DNA of 32,833 nucleotides, from assembly GCA_902761375.1 (NCBI GenBank), contig CACWKB010000018.1:1-32833 (forward strand), written 5' to 3'. The notes beneath the pieces were generated by a model. It was not told where the DNA came from, searched no databases, and saw nothing but the letters and a program-made list of their open reading frames with translations. This document shows positions 1 through 7,736 of the stretch, one piece after another (within the stretch, counting starts at the first letter, position 1; the number at the start of each line of letters is the position of its first letter). The translations under genes and the position numbers were made by a program. Origin of the DNA: an uncultured Ruminococcus sp. Lineage in GTDB: Bacteria; Bacillota; Clostridia; Oscillospirales; Acutalibacteraceae.

Positions 1-1
1 C

Positions 2-1101
2 AACTATTGGATCCGTGACAACTATGCAGGCGACTGGGCGACCCCGCTCTACTTCGGAAACTTCAACAATAACAATCTCCACGACAACTTTGCGGGCTAT
101 TCTCGCTGCCCTACTACAACGGCTCCGATTGGGTAAACGACCTCGGCTCCATCAACCTTGCTTCAAAGGTTGCCGACGACAATCCCACACTCGACAAGAC
201 CGTTAAGAAGAGCACAGATAATTCTTGGTCTGAGGCTATCTCCGAGGACATCGGCAAGGACTTCCAGTTCAAGATCGTTGCCAAGGTTGCAGGTTCCTCC
301 ACCCAGAAGGTAGAAGGCTACAGGATCATCGATACTCAGGCTACCGGACTTACCTTCAAGCAGGTTGACAGCGTTAAGCTGCTTGCCACCAAGACCGCTA
401 CCACCGGCTCCAACCTTTCCTATCAGATGGTTGCCGCTGCTGATCTTCCCTCCGGCTCCACCTTCGGCGTCGAGATGACCAATATCGACCAGCTCTATGC
501 TTCCGCCAACGCTTATGTTGAGGTTATCTACACCGCTACCGTTAACGAGAACGCTGCTGTTGCCTCTGCTAACCACAATGACGCCAAGCTTCAGTGGCAG
601 CCTCACGGCAAGTCCACCTGGACCGACGGCCCCAACGACGGCGCAGACGTATACACCTATGAGATCAAGGTCGTAAAGATCGACGCTGCCGACAACACCA
701 CCAAGCTCGCAGGCGCTGTATTCTCCGTTCATCAGAACGCTGACTGCTCCGACGACGCTATCGCTACCGCTACCACCGGCGACGGCAAAAACGGCACCAC
801 TCTCGGCGAGGCTTACTTTGAGAAGGACGGCAAGAAGTACACCTTCGCAGCCGGCACCTACTATGTAAAGGAAGTTACCGCTCCCCAGGGCTACAACCTC
901 TCCACCGAGATCATCACCGTAACTATCGCTTCCGATACCGCTACCGCTACCTCTCAGGTCGTTACCGTTAAGGACTCCAAGTCCGTTCTTCCCCAGACCG
1001 GCGGCGAGGGCACCATGGTATTCACCATCATCGGTATCAGCCTCATTCTTGCTGCGGGCGTTCTCTTCGTTATCGTTATGAGAAAGAGAGCTTCCAAGTA
1101 A
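2..1101 (+). CDS. LPXTG-anchored isopeptide-forming pilin-like surface protein, 5' partial, frameshifted
   Basis: Surface adhesin or pilus subunit anchored to the cell wall by sortase. The window starts inside the gene. Frame 2 reads a plausible N-terminal piece (NYWIRDNYAGDWATPLYFGNF...) until a stop at 134-136, while frame 1 is open from base 73 to 1101. The two join smoothly at about 98-108 if one base is missing, so this copy is either frameshifted or carries a sequence error. The C-terminal part has a Cna-B/SpaA-like domain with a VKID lysine near its start and a YYVKEVTAPQGY strand whose Glu is the expected isopeptide catalyst. It ends in LPQTG, a hydrophobic helix and the tail RKRASK, a complete sortase signal. 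Codons are strongly biased to GCT, GTT, TCC and ACC, unlike most neighbours, which suggests high expression. The family call is firm; the partner pilin and sortase genes lie outside the window. Confidence 0.85.
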
Positions 1102-1133
1102 TTTGAAGGCTTAAAAGCATTATCAAATCCATT

Positions 1134-1167
1134 CACGGGCTGCCGTTTTCGGCAGTCCGTGTTTTTT
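1134..1167 (+). terminator. Intrinsic terminator of the pilin gene
   Basis: The arms CACGGGCTGCC and GGCAGTCCGTG pair over 11 positions (one G-T), with a short loop, and are followed at once by six T. Confidence 0.9.
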
Positions 1168-1170
1168 GCC

Positions 1171-1200
1171 TTGACAAACCGCTTTCCGAAGTAATAGAAT
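1171..1200 (+). promoter_or_regulatory. Sigma-A promoter for the YdcF-like gene
   Basis: TTGACA at 1171-1176, an 18-bp spacer and TAGAAT at 1195-1200. It lies just after the pilin terminator and about 80 bp before the next start codon. Confidence 0.7.
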
Positions 1201-1283
1201 AAAGGAAAGAAATCGGGAGAGCCGGATCGGGGCAAAAGCTCCGGGCTCTCTTACCGGATAATCGCTCTGATCGGAGGAAAAAC

Positions 1284-2789
1284 ATGAAAAGGAAGCTAAA
1301 GCTCCCCAAGGCGCGCAACTTTATTCTGGCGGCGGTGATCCTTGCGCTGGTTACGGGCGCGTTAGTATACATCTTCAACGCAGCAAAGGTTTACACCTGC
1401 AAAATGTCGTTCATCGCAGATGAGATCGACGAAAGCCGTCTCTCGTATAAAATAGAGGATGAAACCGTGGCGCGAGTGAGGTCGGTTGAAAAGCGGCACA
1501 CCGACGACGGTATGAACGAGATCGTGTTTGCGCTCGAGGGCGTCAAGGGCGGAAAAACAGACTTTGAAGCGCAGTACCTGGTAGATGAGACCGTCAGGGA
1601 TTATCTTGACGCAAAGCTTTTGGTGACTCCCGTGGGAGCAGTCTTTGACACCGAAAGCGACAGCTTTACGGGCTGCGAGATACTGATGCCGCTGAATATG
1701 GCGATCATGCTCGCGGTCACCGTGGTGATGATAATATCCTTTGTCGAAAAATACCGCACGGGCAGCTTTTCCTACAGCATGGTAGCCGCAGGCGGAGTTA
1801 TCCTGTATTTGCTGGGCAGCCTTCTGCTCGGCGCGCTTGCCCTGCTGCTGAGGCTCATAGACCCTTCCGTCGGAGTGAATACCCTCAAGGATATAGGCGG
1901 AATGATGACCTCATGCGCGCTCTTTTTCTCGATAGTCTGCTTCCCGGCAGTGCTGATCCTCTCGATCGCGGTGAGCATCAGCAACATTCAGCTCGTGCGT
2001 CACGAGGGCTTTCGGCTCGTCAATGTGCTGGGAATAGCGTTCGGATTTGTGTTCATAGCGGGAAGCATATTTGTGTTTATGATGTCAAGCCGCGATTTTC
2101 AGGGCTCTGTGTTCGAGCATACCGTTTTTTCGTCGGTGAACGCCGTTTTAGAGTACGCGTTCTGCTACTTTGAATGCATGCTGCTCTCGGTGATCATCTG
2201 CTCCGTGCTGGCGACGAGGTACAAGACAGCGCCTGACCGCGACTACATCATCATCCTCGGCTGCGCGATCCGAAACGACGGCACGCCCACTCCGATACTG
2301 CGCGGCAGAATAGACCGCGCCCTCGATTTTGAGCGCAAGCAGTTCGAGAGCACCGGCAAGCACGCGAAGTTCGTGCCCTCGGGCGGTCAGGGCGGCGACG
2401 AGGTGGTCTCCGAGGCGGAGTGCATGAAGCGCTATATGATGGAGCAGGGAGTCCCCGAGGAGCAGATTTTGCCCGAGGACAAGAGCGTCAACACCTTCCA
2501 GAATATGCAGTTTTCCAAGCGCGTTATTGAGCAGGACGCGGAAAGCCTCGAGAACGCGAACATCGCCTTTTCCACCACGAATTACCATGTTTTCCGAGGC
2601 TATATCCTCGCCAAAAAGCTCGGCATGAAGGTGCGCGGACTTTCGTCGAAAACCAAGCTGTACTTCTTCCCGAACGCTTTTGTCCGCGAATTCATCGGAC
2701 TGCTGTGGGAGGAAAAGTTCAACCATCTGATCTTAATGCTTCTGATCATTCTGTGCTTTGTGGGGCTCGTTATCATCAGCGTCAATTAA
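1284..2789 (+). CDS. Membrane protein with C-terminal YdcF/SanA-like DUF218 domain
   Basis: A 501-residue protein. DUF218 proteins (SanA, ElyC, YdcF) are membrane-linked envelope proteins whose chemistry is mostly unsettled. Hydrophobic segments are at about 13-32, 137-154, 166-190, 207-231, 246-267, 291-310 and 480-500. Residues 40-130 form a soluble domain that I do not recognise, probably outside the cell. The DUF218 domain runs from about 319 to 470, with the typical DYIIILGCAI start, an SGGQG turn near 366-370 followed by an E-rich VSEAE, and STTNYH near the end. The start is supported by GGAGGA about 6 bases upstream of ATG. It is transcribed alone, between its own promoter and a terminator. 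A role in envelope or polysaccharide homeostasis is inferred from the family only. Confidence 0.8.
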   Translation: MKRKLKLPKARNFILAAVILALVTGALVYIFNAAKVYTCKMSFIADEIDESRLSYKIEDETVARVRSVEKRHTDDGMNEIVFALEGVKGGKTDFEAQYLVDETVRDYLDAKLLVTPVGAVFDTESDSFTGCEILMPLNMAIMLAVTVVMIISFVEKYRTGSFSYSMVAAGGVILYLLGSLLLGALALLLRLIDPSVGVNTLKDIGGMMTSCALFFSIVCFPAVLILSIAVSISNIQLVRHEGFRLVNVLGIAFGFVFIAGSIFVFMMSSRDFQGSVFEHTVFSSVNAVLEYAFCYFECMLLSVIICSVLATRYKTAPDRDYIIILGCAIRNDGTPTPILRGRIDRALDFERKQFESTGKHAKFVPSGGQGGDEVVSEAECMKRYMMEQGVPEEQILPEDKSVNTFQNMQFSKRVIEQDAESLENANIAFSTTNYHVFRGYILAKKLGMKVRGLSSKTKLYFFPNAFVREFIGLLWEEKFNHLILMLLIILCFVGLVIISVN

Positions 2790-2800
2790 TGAAAATCAAC

Positions 2801-2840
2801 AGAGCGGCACGCCTGATACGGTGTACCGCTCTTATTTTTT
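2801..2840 (+). terminator. Intrinsic terminator after the YdcF-like gene
   Basis: AGAGCGG pairs with CCGCTCT, extended by CAC/GTG across a TA bulge, and a T-rich run follows. It also separates this gene from convergent spoIIID. Confidence 0.75.
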
Positions 2841-2845
2841 TCGGG

Positions 2846-3106
2846 TCACGTGTTTTTTACTGTTCCCCTGTATTTTTCGCGGGTGGCGATCCCGCCGCGG
2901 ATATGTCGCTCGCTCTTGTTGCGGTCGAGGACGCGGCGCACCTGCGCGTACAGCGTGGGATTCAGCGTGCGCAGCCTGCCTGTCACATCCTTGTGTACCG
3001 TGCTTTTGCTGACGCCGAATTTCTTTGCGGCGCATCGCACGGTGGCTCCGCTTTCGATGATGTATCTGCCGAGGAGCGTTGCGCGCTCCGTATTGTATGC
3101 TTCCAC
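2846..3106 (-). CDS. spoIIID: Stage III sporulation protein D, sporulation transcription factor
   Basis: SpoIIID is a small DNA-binding protein that switches genes on or off in the mother cell during sporulation. This 86-residue protein matches the family in length and pattern: an ERATLLGRYIIESG helix, a helix-turn-helix at about 22-45 with the hallmark FGVSKSTVHKD, then LDRNKSERHIRGG before a basic tail. The start is GTG, chosen because AAGGGAGG lies about 6 bases upstream on the minus strand and no in-frame ATG fits. It stands alone, convergent with the YdcF-like gene and divergent from the transglutaminase-dockerin gene. Its presence implies that the organism sporulates or did so recently, in line with the two coat genes nearby. 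Confidence 0.95.
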   Translation of the reverse strand: MEAYNTERATLLGRYIIESGATVRCAAKKFGVSKSTVHKDVTGRLRTLNPTLYAQVRRVLDRNKSERHIRGGIATREKYRGTVKNT

Positions 3107-3186
3107 AGAAAGCCTCCCTTCGTCCTGCTACAATATATGAGGGGCTTTGTGAAATATGACAGAAATGCTAAGCAAATATCATGGTT

Positions 3187-3214
3187 TTGTCAATAGAAAA
3201 ACCGAAAATATAAT
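3187..3214 (+). promoter_or_regulatory. Sigma-A promoter for the transglutaminase-dockerin gene
   Basis: TTGTCA at 3187-3192, a 16-bp spacer and TATAAT at 3209-3214. A second TATAAT at 3217-3222 overlaps the region but has no well-spaced -35. Confidence 0.65.
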
Positions 3215-3259
3215 GATATAATAAAGACAACTCTTATTATTTTGAGGAGGTCTATTGAA

Positions 3260-4729
3260 ATGAAACTTTTCAGGCTGAAAAAACCGGTCGCGCTGATGAC
3301 CGCGGCGGTGCTCGCCGCGACAATGCTGACCGTGTCGGTGAGCGCGGCTTCTGCGGCGACCCCAAAGACCCCCAAGGGATTTATCACCGAACACGACGCC
3401 TTGTACGCTCAGTACGGCGACGCGATCGATGACCTTGCGGAGGGGCTTTATAATATGGAAGAGGAGATCGAGCTTTACAGCTATCAGATCCCGTCGTCGC
3501 TGGTGGGCAGCATCTATGAGACCTGCGTTCATACCCATCCCGAGCTGTTCTATCTTTCCGAGAACTACTATTACAGCGAGTTTACTTATTCGGGTGACAG
3601 CACGGCTTATATTTACAGCTACAGTCCGATCTACACCGTAACGGCGGCTGAGCTCGCCCAAAAGCGCGCGCTGTTCTATGAGAAGGCGAACTGGTTCCTG
3701 TCGTTCGTCAGCGAGGACATGAGCGATTTTGAAAAGGCAATGATCCTTCACGACGAGATCATCCTCAACAGCACCTACGTGCTCGATAAGGATATCTACG
3801 GCATCATGGTCGAGGGCGAGGGCAAGTGCTACGGCTACGCGCTGGTCTACGCCTATCTGCTCTCTCAGGTCGGAGTCAGGACTGAGTTCGTCGCCTCCGA
3901 TACCATGAACCACGCTTGGGTGAAGGTCTGCATCGACGGAGAATATTACAACGTCGATCCCACTTGGGACGACCCGACGGTCGACCGCCCGGGTCTTGTG
4001 GGTCACTTCAACTTTTTGGTGAGCGATCAGGCCTTCCAGAGCGGTTCGGTCGGCTGCGACGTCCACACGGACTATACGACCGATCATCCCTCGCCGACCA
4101 CTTATGACAACGCAGCTTTCCGCAACGCGGGCTCAAAGGTCTGCTTCACCGATTACGGAGTCTTTATGGTGAACAACCAAGCAAATTCCGCCAACGCCAA
4201 TCAGATACTGAGCTACAACGTGAGCAGCGGCACTGTCCAAACCTTTAAGGAGATCACGGATCGCTGGGACGCAGGCGGCGGCTATGTGTGGAGCAACACC
4301 TACACCGGACTTGCCGAGCAGGACAATTACCTCTACTACAATACGCCCACCGCAGTTTATGCGGTCGACCTGACCGACGGCAGCGAGCAGGTATTTGCTC
4401 AGAACACCTATCAGAATCAGTTCTACGGCGTGCGCATCAAGGACGGCGTGGTTTACGCCTCGCTTTCGCCCTCTCCCGACGACGCGCGCACGGTCGTTGA
4501 GGTCGGAAATTGCCTTGAGCGCGTGCAGGAGCCTGTGCTTGCGCTCGGCGACGCCAACGGCGACAGCATCGTCGATATCTGCGACGCTACTCAGATCCAG
4601 CGCAGTATCGCGGGCTTGGAGGAGCTCACCGCGGCTCAGACCTTAGCTGCGGATTTCAATCAGGACGGCGTGGTTTCCATCGACGACGTTACGATGATCC
4701 AGATGTATTTGGCAGGCTTTCCGGTCTGA
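3260..4729 (+). CDS. Secreted transglutaminase-like protein with C-terminal type I dockerin
   Basis: A 489-residue exported protein. The start is the ATG eight or nine bases after GAGGAGG; an upstream in-frame TTG at 3242 would precede the ribosome site and is rejected. Residues 1 to about 34 form a signal peptide ending in SAASAA. The middle holds a transglutaminase/protease core with its triad visible: Cys190 in GKCYGYA, His218 in NHAWV and Asp233 in NVDPTWDD. A region of about 180 residues follows that I do not recognise, possibly a beta-propeller-like fold given its repeated strand pattern. Residues 428-489 are a type I dockerin with two calcium loops (DANGDSIVD and DFNQDGVVS). The dockerin should plug the protein into a cohesin scaffold on the cell surface. 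Cutting or cross-linking of host, dietary or cellulosomal protein is possible; the substrate is unknown. Confidence 0.88.
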   Translation: MKLFRLKKPVALMTAAVLAATMLTVSVSAASAATPKTPKGFITEHDALYAQYGDAIDDLAEGLYNMEEEIELYSYQIPSSLVGSIYETCVHTHPELFYLSENYYYSEFTYSGDSTAYIYSYSPIYTVTAAELAQKRALFYEKANWFLSFVSEDMSDFEKAMILHDEIILNSTYVLDKDIYGIMVEGEGKCYGYALVYAYLLSQVGVRTEFVASDTMNHAWVKVCIDGEYYNVDPTWDDPTVDRPGLVGHFNFLVSDQAFQSGSVGCDVHTDYTTDHPSPTTYDNAAFRNAGSKVCFTDYGVFMVNNQANSANANQILSYNVSSGTVQTFKEITDRWDAGGGYVWSNTYTGLAEQDNYLYYNTPTAVYAVDLTDGSEQVFAQNTYQNQFYGVRIKDGVVYASLSPSPDDARTVVEVGNCLERVQEPVLALGDANGDSIVDICDATQIQRSIAGLEELTAAQTLAADFNQDGVVSIDDVTMIQMYLAGFPV

Positions 4730-4736
4730 TATAAAA

Positions 4737-4777
4737 CAAAACACTTCCGATGAGCTCTCGTCGGAAGTGTTTTGCTT
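4737..4777. terminator. Bidirectional intrinsic terminator
   Basis: A perfect 14-bp inverted repeat, CAAAACACTTCCGA and TCGGAAGTGTTTTG, around a 10-base loop, with T-rich sequence on one side and A-rich on the other. It serves the dockerin gene (plus) and the convergent coat genes (minus). Confidence 0.92.
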
Positions 4778-4779
4778 TT

Positions 4780-5022
4780 TCAGCAGGAGAATTTCTGCTT
4801 AACGGATTCGATCTTGTTCTGCTGCACCTGTTCGGTGGGGTACCAGCCCTTCTGCTGCATTTTGTTGTAGATCTGATCCTGCATCTGCAGACCGGAATTC
4901 AGCGAGGTGCTGAAGGTCTGGCGCACGTCGGTGCTCGAGGATTCGATTGCGCCGTGCATAAAGAGGTCGCAGGCGCCCTTTTCGAGGTTGAGAAGATTCT
5001 GCATCAGGTCTCTGTCGTTCAT
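4780..5022 (-). CDS. CotF-like spore coat protein
   Basis: An 80-residue protein of the small clostridial CotF (coat F) type, likely part of the spore coat. Visible family features are the helical start MNDRDLMQNLLNLEKG, the LFMHGAIESSS segment, and the tail MQQKGWYPTEQVQQNKI ending in a terminal Cys. GGAGGG lies six bases upstream of ATG and overlaps the stop of the preceding gene, so the two are co-translated. It is the second gene of a two-gene minus-strand operon that ends at the bidirectional terminator. No sigma-K or sigma-G promoter could be identified with confidence. Confidence 0.82.
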   Translation of the reverse strand: MNDRDLMQNLLNLEKGACDLFMHGAIESSSTDVRQTFSTSLNSGLQMQDQIYNKMQQKGWYPTEQVQQNKIESVKQKFSC

Positions 5023-5034
5023 AATGATCCCTCC

Positions 5035-5208
5035 TTACAGCAGGCTGTAAAAGCTCTGAAAGATGTCGCGGTGCTTCTGCTCGAGCTGCTGAGCAAAGCC
5101 GCGCAGCTCGCCGTCCTGGATGCGGCTTGCGCAGTCGCGGCACTGGCACTGAAAATACTGCTCGTGACCGAGCGCGTCTTCAACGTACAATAATTCTTTT
5201 TCCGTCAT
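5035..5208 (-). CDS. Small spore-coat-associated protein, first gene of the coat operon
   Basis: A 57-residue helical protein (MTEKELLYVEDALGHEQYF...). It is the usual small partner found just before CotF-like proteins in clostridia, probably a spore coat component with a ferritin-like helical hairpin. Two Cys in CQCRDC and one conserved-looking His (GHEQ) stand out. I chose the ATG at 5206-5208 because AGGAGGT lies seven bases before it; a longer reading that adds MIPKLGGHH would start before this site. Only 12 bases separate it from the CotF-like gene. The coat role is inferred mainly from the partner gene. Confidence 0.72.
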   Translation of the reverse strand: MTEKELLYVEDALGHEQYFQCQCRDCASRIQDGELRGFAQQLEQKHRDIFQSFYSLL

Positions 5209-5275
5209 GTGATGACCTCCTAACTTTGGTATCATTATTATGCGCGGAAGGGGCGTGAGTTATTCACACAGACAG

Positions 5276-5303
5276 AAAAAACCGACGCAAAAAATGCGCC
5301 GGC
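5276..5303 (-). terminator. Intrinsic terminator of the small lipoprotein gene
   Basis: On the minus strand GCCGGCGCA pairs with TGCGTCGGT (G-T pairs allowed) around a T-rich loop, followed by TTTTTT. It starts seven bases after the stop codon. Confidence 0.8.
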
Positions 5304-5309
5304 TTTGGA

Positions 5310-5696
5310 TCATTTCTGCTTGGAGAACATGAACGAGGTCGTTTCGTTGTTGTAGTAAAAATTCAGCGTGAGGATGCCCTGATCGTACAGCAGCTTTTCG
5401 GTCTTGCCGCCGTAGCTGATGTCTACCGAGGTCTTGTTGAACACATAGCTGCCGTGATTTTCGATCCCGGCGAGGATGAGCGTGCAGCGTCCGTTGTTTT
5501 CAAAGGTGAACTGAAAGCTGCCCTCCTCGACGTCGAGCTCCGAGAACTGGATGGTCTCGCCGTTGATATTGGCTGTGATCGGGATCCATGTGCCGACCAG
5601 CTCGTTGTTTTCCTCGTTCGAGCAGCCGCTCAGAACCGTCATCGACGAGAGCGCGAGCAGCAGCGCAAGCAGGAGCGCGGTAATTTTTCGAGTCAT
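5310..5696 (-). CDS. Small secreted lipoprotein of unknown function
   Basis: A 128-residue exported lipoprotein. A hydrophobic signal (ITALLLALLLALSS) leads to the lipobox LSGC, so the Cys should be lipid-modified and the mature protein held on the outer face of the membrane. The rest is short beta strands with a GTW near the start (ELVGTWIP) and paired aromatic strands, which resembles lipocalin-like or META-type small lipoproteins, but I cannot name the family. The ATG at 5694-5696 is preferred over an upstream in-frame GTG because a weak GGACGG site is better spaced from it. It is a single gene with its own terminator. Confidence 0.7.
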   Translation of the reverse strand: MTRKITALLLALLLALSSMTVLSGCSNEENNELVGTWIPITANINGETIQFSELDVEEGSFQFTFENNGRCTLILAGIENHGSYVFNKTSVDISYGGKTEKLLYDQGILTLNFYYNNETTSFMFSKQK

Positions 5697-5879
5697 AAGC
5701 AACACCGTCCAAAGGATATATTGGCACTATTTTACCACTCCTGTGCCGAATAGTCAATGCATATGGCGAAAATGCAGGCTTTTTGTCGCGCTGCGGTCAA
5801 AAAAAATCGTAATTATTCACATTTAAGGAGTTGGTTTCGGTCATTTTGCAGTCTATGTCTATAAATAATGCAAATCCGC

Positions 5880-5908
5880 TTGCAAAAAAAGCCCGTCGGT
5901 GATATAAT
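5880..5908 (+). promoter_or_regulatory. Sigma-A promoter for pckA
   Basis: TTGCAA at 5880-5885, a 17-bp spacer and TATAAT at 5903-5908. The expected leader is about 60 bases and ends in AAGGAG eight bases before the ATG. The rest of the 281-bp gap (5697-5977) holds nothing else I can name. Confidence 0.7.
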
Positions 5909-5977
5909 TTGTTTGTGTTCAATGATGCAGATGTTACTGTTTTATCAGAGCAAATATAATTTTAAGGAGTAGATTCA

Positions 5978-7675
5978 ATGTCAACAAAAGCGTATTATCC
6001 TATCAGCGAGATCGGCAAGGGCAAGGTCGGTTTCTCAAAGACAAGAGCGATCATCGAGGCAGCCTTCTACGGCAACAACGTTGTCAAGGTCAATACCCTG
6101 AAGGAGGCATATAACCTCGCCAAGAATTCTCCCGGTACCATCGTTACCGATATGCCCGTATACCGCGCCGAGGAGATCGGTCTTGACGCGGACGCCAAGG
6201 TGCTGCTCTTCAACGACGGCGCCATCACCGGCCGCTATGCCACCGCGCGCCGCATCGCAGGCGAGCCCGGAGTTGACTGCGAGGCTCTCGACAAGGTCGT
6301 TATGGACGCGGTCTACACTGCCCGCTGGAAGAAGCTCTATCACGCCACCTGCTACGCCGGTCTTGATACCGAATTCATGGTTAAGGTCCACCTGCTCATC
6401 CCCGAGGGCGAGGAGAACATCATGTACAACTGGATGCTCAACTTCCAGTATATGTCCGACGAGTATGTCAAGATGTACAAGGCTTCAAAGCCCGTAGGCG
6501 ACGGCAACGAGCCCGACATCTACATCTTCTCCGATCCCCAGTGGGTACCCGTCGAGAATCCCGGAGTGAGCTTTGACTGCCTCTCCGATCCCGCCAAAAA
6601 GACCCTGTGCTATTTCAACACCGAGACCAACTGCGCCGCTATCCTCGGCATGAGATATTTCGGCGAGCACAAGAAGGGTACCCTGACTATGGTATGGGCT
6701 GTCGCCAACCGCAACGGCTACGCCTCCTGCCACGGCGGTCAGAAGGAATATACCCTCGCCGACGGCAGCAAGTATGTCGCTTCCGTATACGGTCTGTCCG
6801 GCTCCGGAAAGTCGACCCTGACCCACGCCAAGCACGGCGGCAAGTATGAGATCAAGGTGCTCCACGACGACGCCTTCATCATCAATACCGACACCTGCGC
6901 CTCGATCGCGATCGAGCCCACCTACTTTGACAAGACAGCGGACTATCCCACCGGCTGCCCCGACAACAAGTACCTCCTCACCGTCCAGAACTGCTCCGCA
7001 ACTCTCGACGACGAGGGCAAGATCCAGATCGTTACCGAGGATATCCGCAACGGCAACGGCAGAGCGATAAAGTCCAAGCTCTGGTCTCCCAACCGCGTTG
7101 ACAAGATCGACGCTCCCGTAAACGCGATCTTCTGGATCATGAAGGATCCCACCATCCCGCCCGTAGTAAAGCTCAAGGGCGCGTCACTGGCTTCCGTAAT
7201 GGGCGCTACCCTTGCCACCAAGCGTTCCTCCGCGGAGCGTTTGGCTCCCGGCGTTGACCCCAACAAGCTCGTTGTGGTTCCCTACGCCAACCCCTTCAGA
7301 ACCTATCCTCTCGCCAACGACTACGCAAAGTTCAAGAAGCTCGTCGAGGAGAAGAACGTTGACTGCTACATCGTCAACACCGGCGACTTCATGGGCAAGA
7401 AGGTCCAGCCCAAGGATACCCTCGGCATTCTCGAGGCTATCGTTGAGGGCAAGGCGGACTTCAAGAAGTGGGGTCCCTTCTCCGACATCGAGATCATGGA
7501 TTGGGAGGGCTTCGTTCCCGACATGAACGACGCCGAGTATGTTGCTCAGCTCAAGGCGAGAATGAACGACAGAGTAAACGAGATCAAGGCGTTCGGCGAA
7601 GAAAAGGGCGGCTACGACAAGCTTCCCGACGACGCTCTCGAGGCTATTCAGAAGGTAGTCGACGAGCTCGGCTGA
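5978..7675 (+). CDS. pckA: Phosphoenolpyruvate carboxykinase (ATP-type)
   Basis: Interconverts oxaloacetate + ATP with phosphoenolpyruvate + ADP + CO2. In rumen and gut anaerobes it often runs toward oxaloacetate to fix CO2 and make ATP during succinate formation. The protein has 565 residues, a little longer than the roughly 540 of E. coli. Alignment by eye puts catalytic residues in place: Lys232-Lys233 in GEHKKG, His252 in ASCHGG, the P-loop GLSGSGKST at 272-280, the metal-binding pair Asp297-Asp298 in LHDDAF, and Arg373 in NRVDK. The segment after the Asp pair does not contain the usual NFEGGCYAK stretch, so this belongs to a divergent branch. AAGGAG precedes the start; a strong terminator follows. 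GTP-type enzymes are excluded by the ATP-type P-loop. Confidence 0.92.
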   Translation: MSTKAYYPISEIGKGKVGFSKTRAIIEAAFYGNNVVKVNTLKEAYNLAKNSPGTIVTDMPVYRAEEIGLDADAKVLLFNDGAITGRYATARRIAGEPGVDCEALDKVVMDAVYTARWKKLYHATCYAGLDTEFMVKVHLLIPEGEENIMYNWMLNFQYMSDEYVKMYKASKPVGDGNEPDIYIFSDPQWVPVENPGVSFDCLSDPAKKTLCYFNTETNCAAILGMRYFGEHKKGTLTMVWAVANRNGYASCHGGQKEYTLADGSKYVASVYGLSGSGKSTLTHAKHGGKYEIKVLHDDAFIINTDTCASIAIEPTYFDKTADYPTGCPDNKYLLTVQNCSATLDDEGKIQIVTEDIRNGNGRAIKSKLWSPNRVDKIDAPVNAIFWIMKDPTIPPVVKLKGASLASVMGATLATKRSSAERLAPGVDPNKLVVVPYANPFRTYPLANDYAKFKKLVEEKNVDCYIVNTGDFMGKKVQPKDTLGILEAIVEGKADFKKWGPFSDIEIMDWEGFVPDMNDAEYVAQLKARMNDRVNEIKAFGEEKGGYDKLPDDALEAIQKVVDELG

Positions 7676-7698
7676 TCGTCCGGCAAATAATACAAACA

Positions 7699-7735
7699 AC
7701 AGAGGTAATGACCGCGGTCGTTACCTCTGTTTTTG
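7699..7735 (+). terminator. Intrinsic terminator of pckA
   Basis: ACAGAGGTAA pairs with TTACCTCTGT, the stem continuing inward through TGACCG/CGGTCG, followed by a T run. It is shared with the convergent minus-strand gene ending at 7737. Confidence 0.9.
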
Positions 7736-7736
7736 C

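Noticed and set aside
3179..4087. Minus-strand open frame opposite the transglutaminase-dockerin gene
   Set aside because: It overlaps the signal peptide and catalytic core of a well-supported gene and shows no domain.
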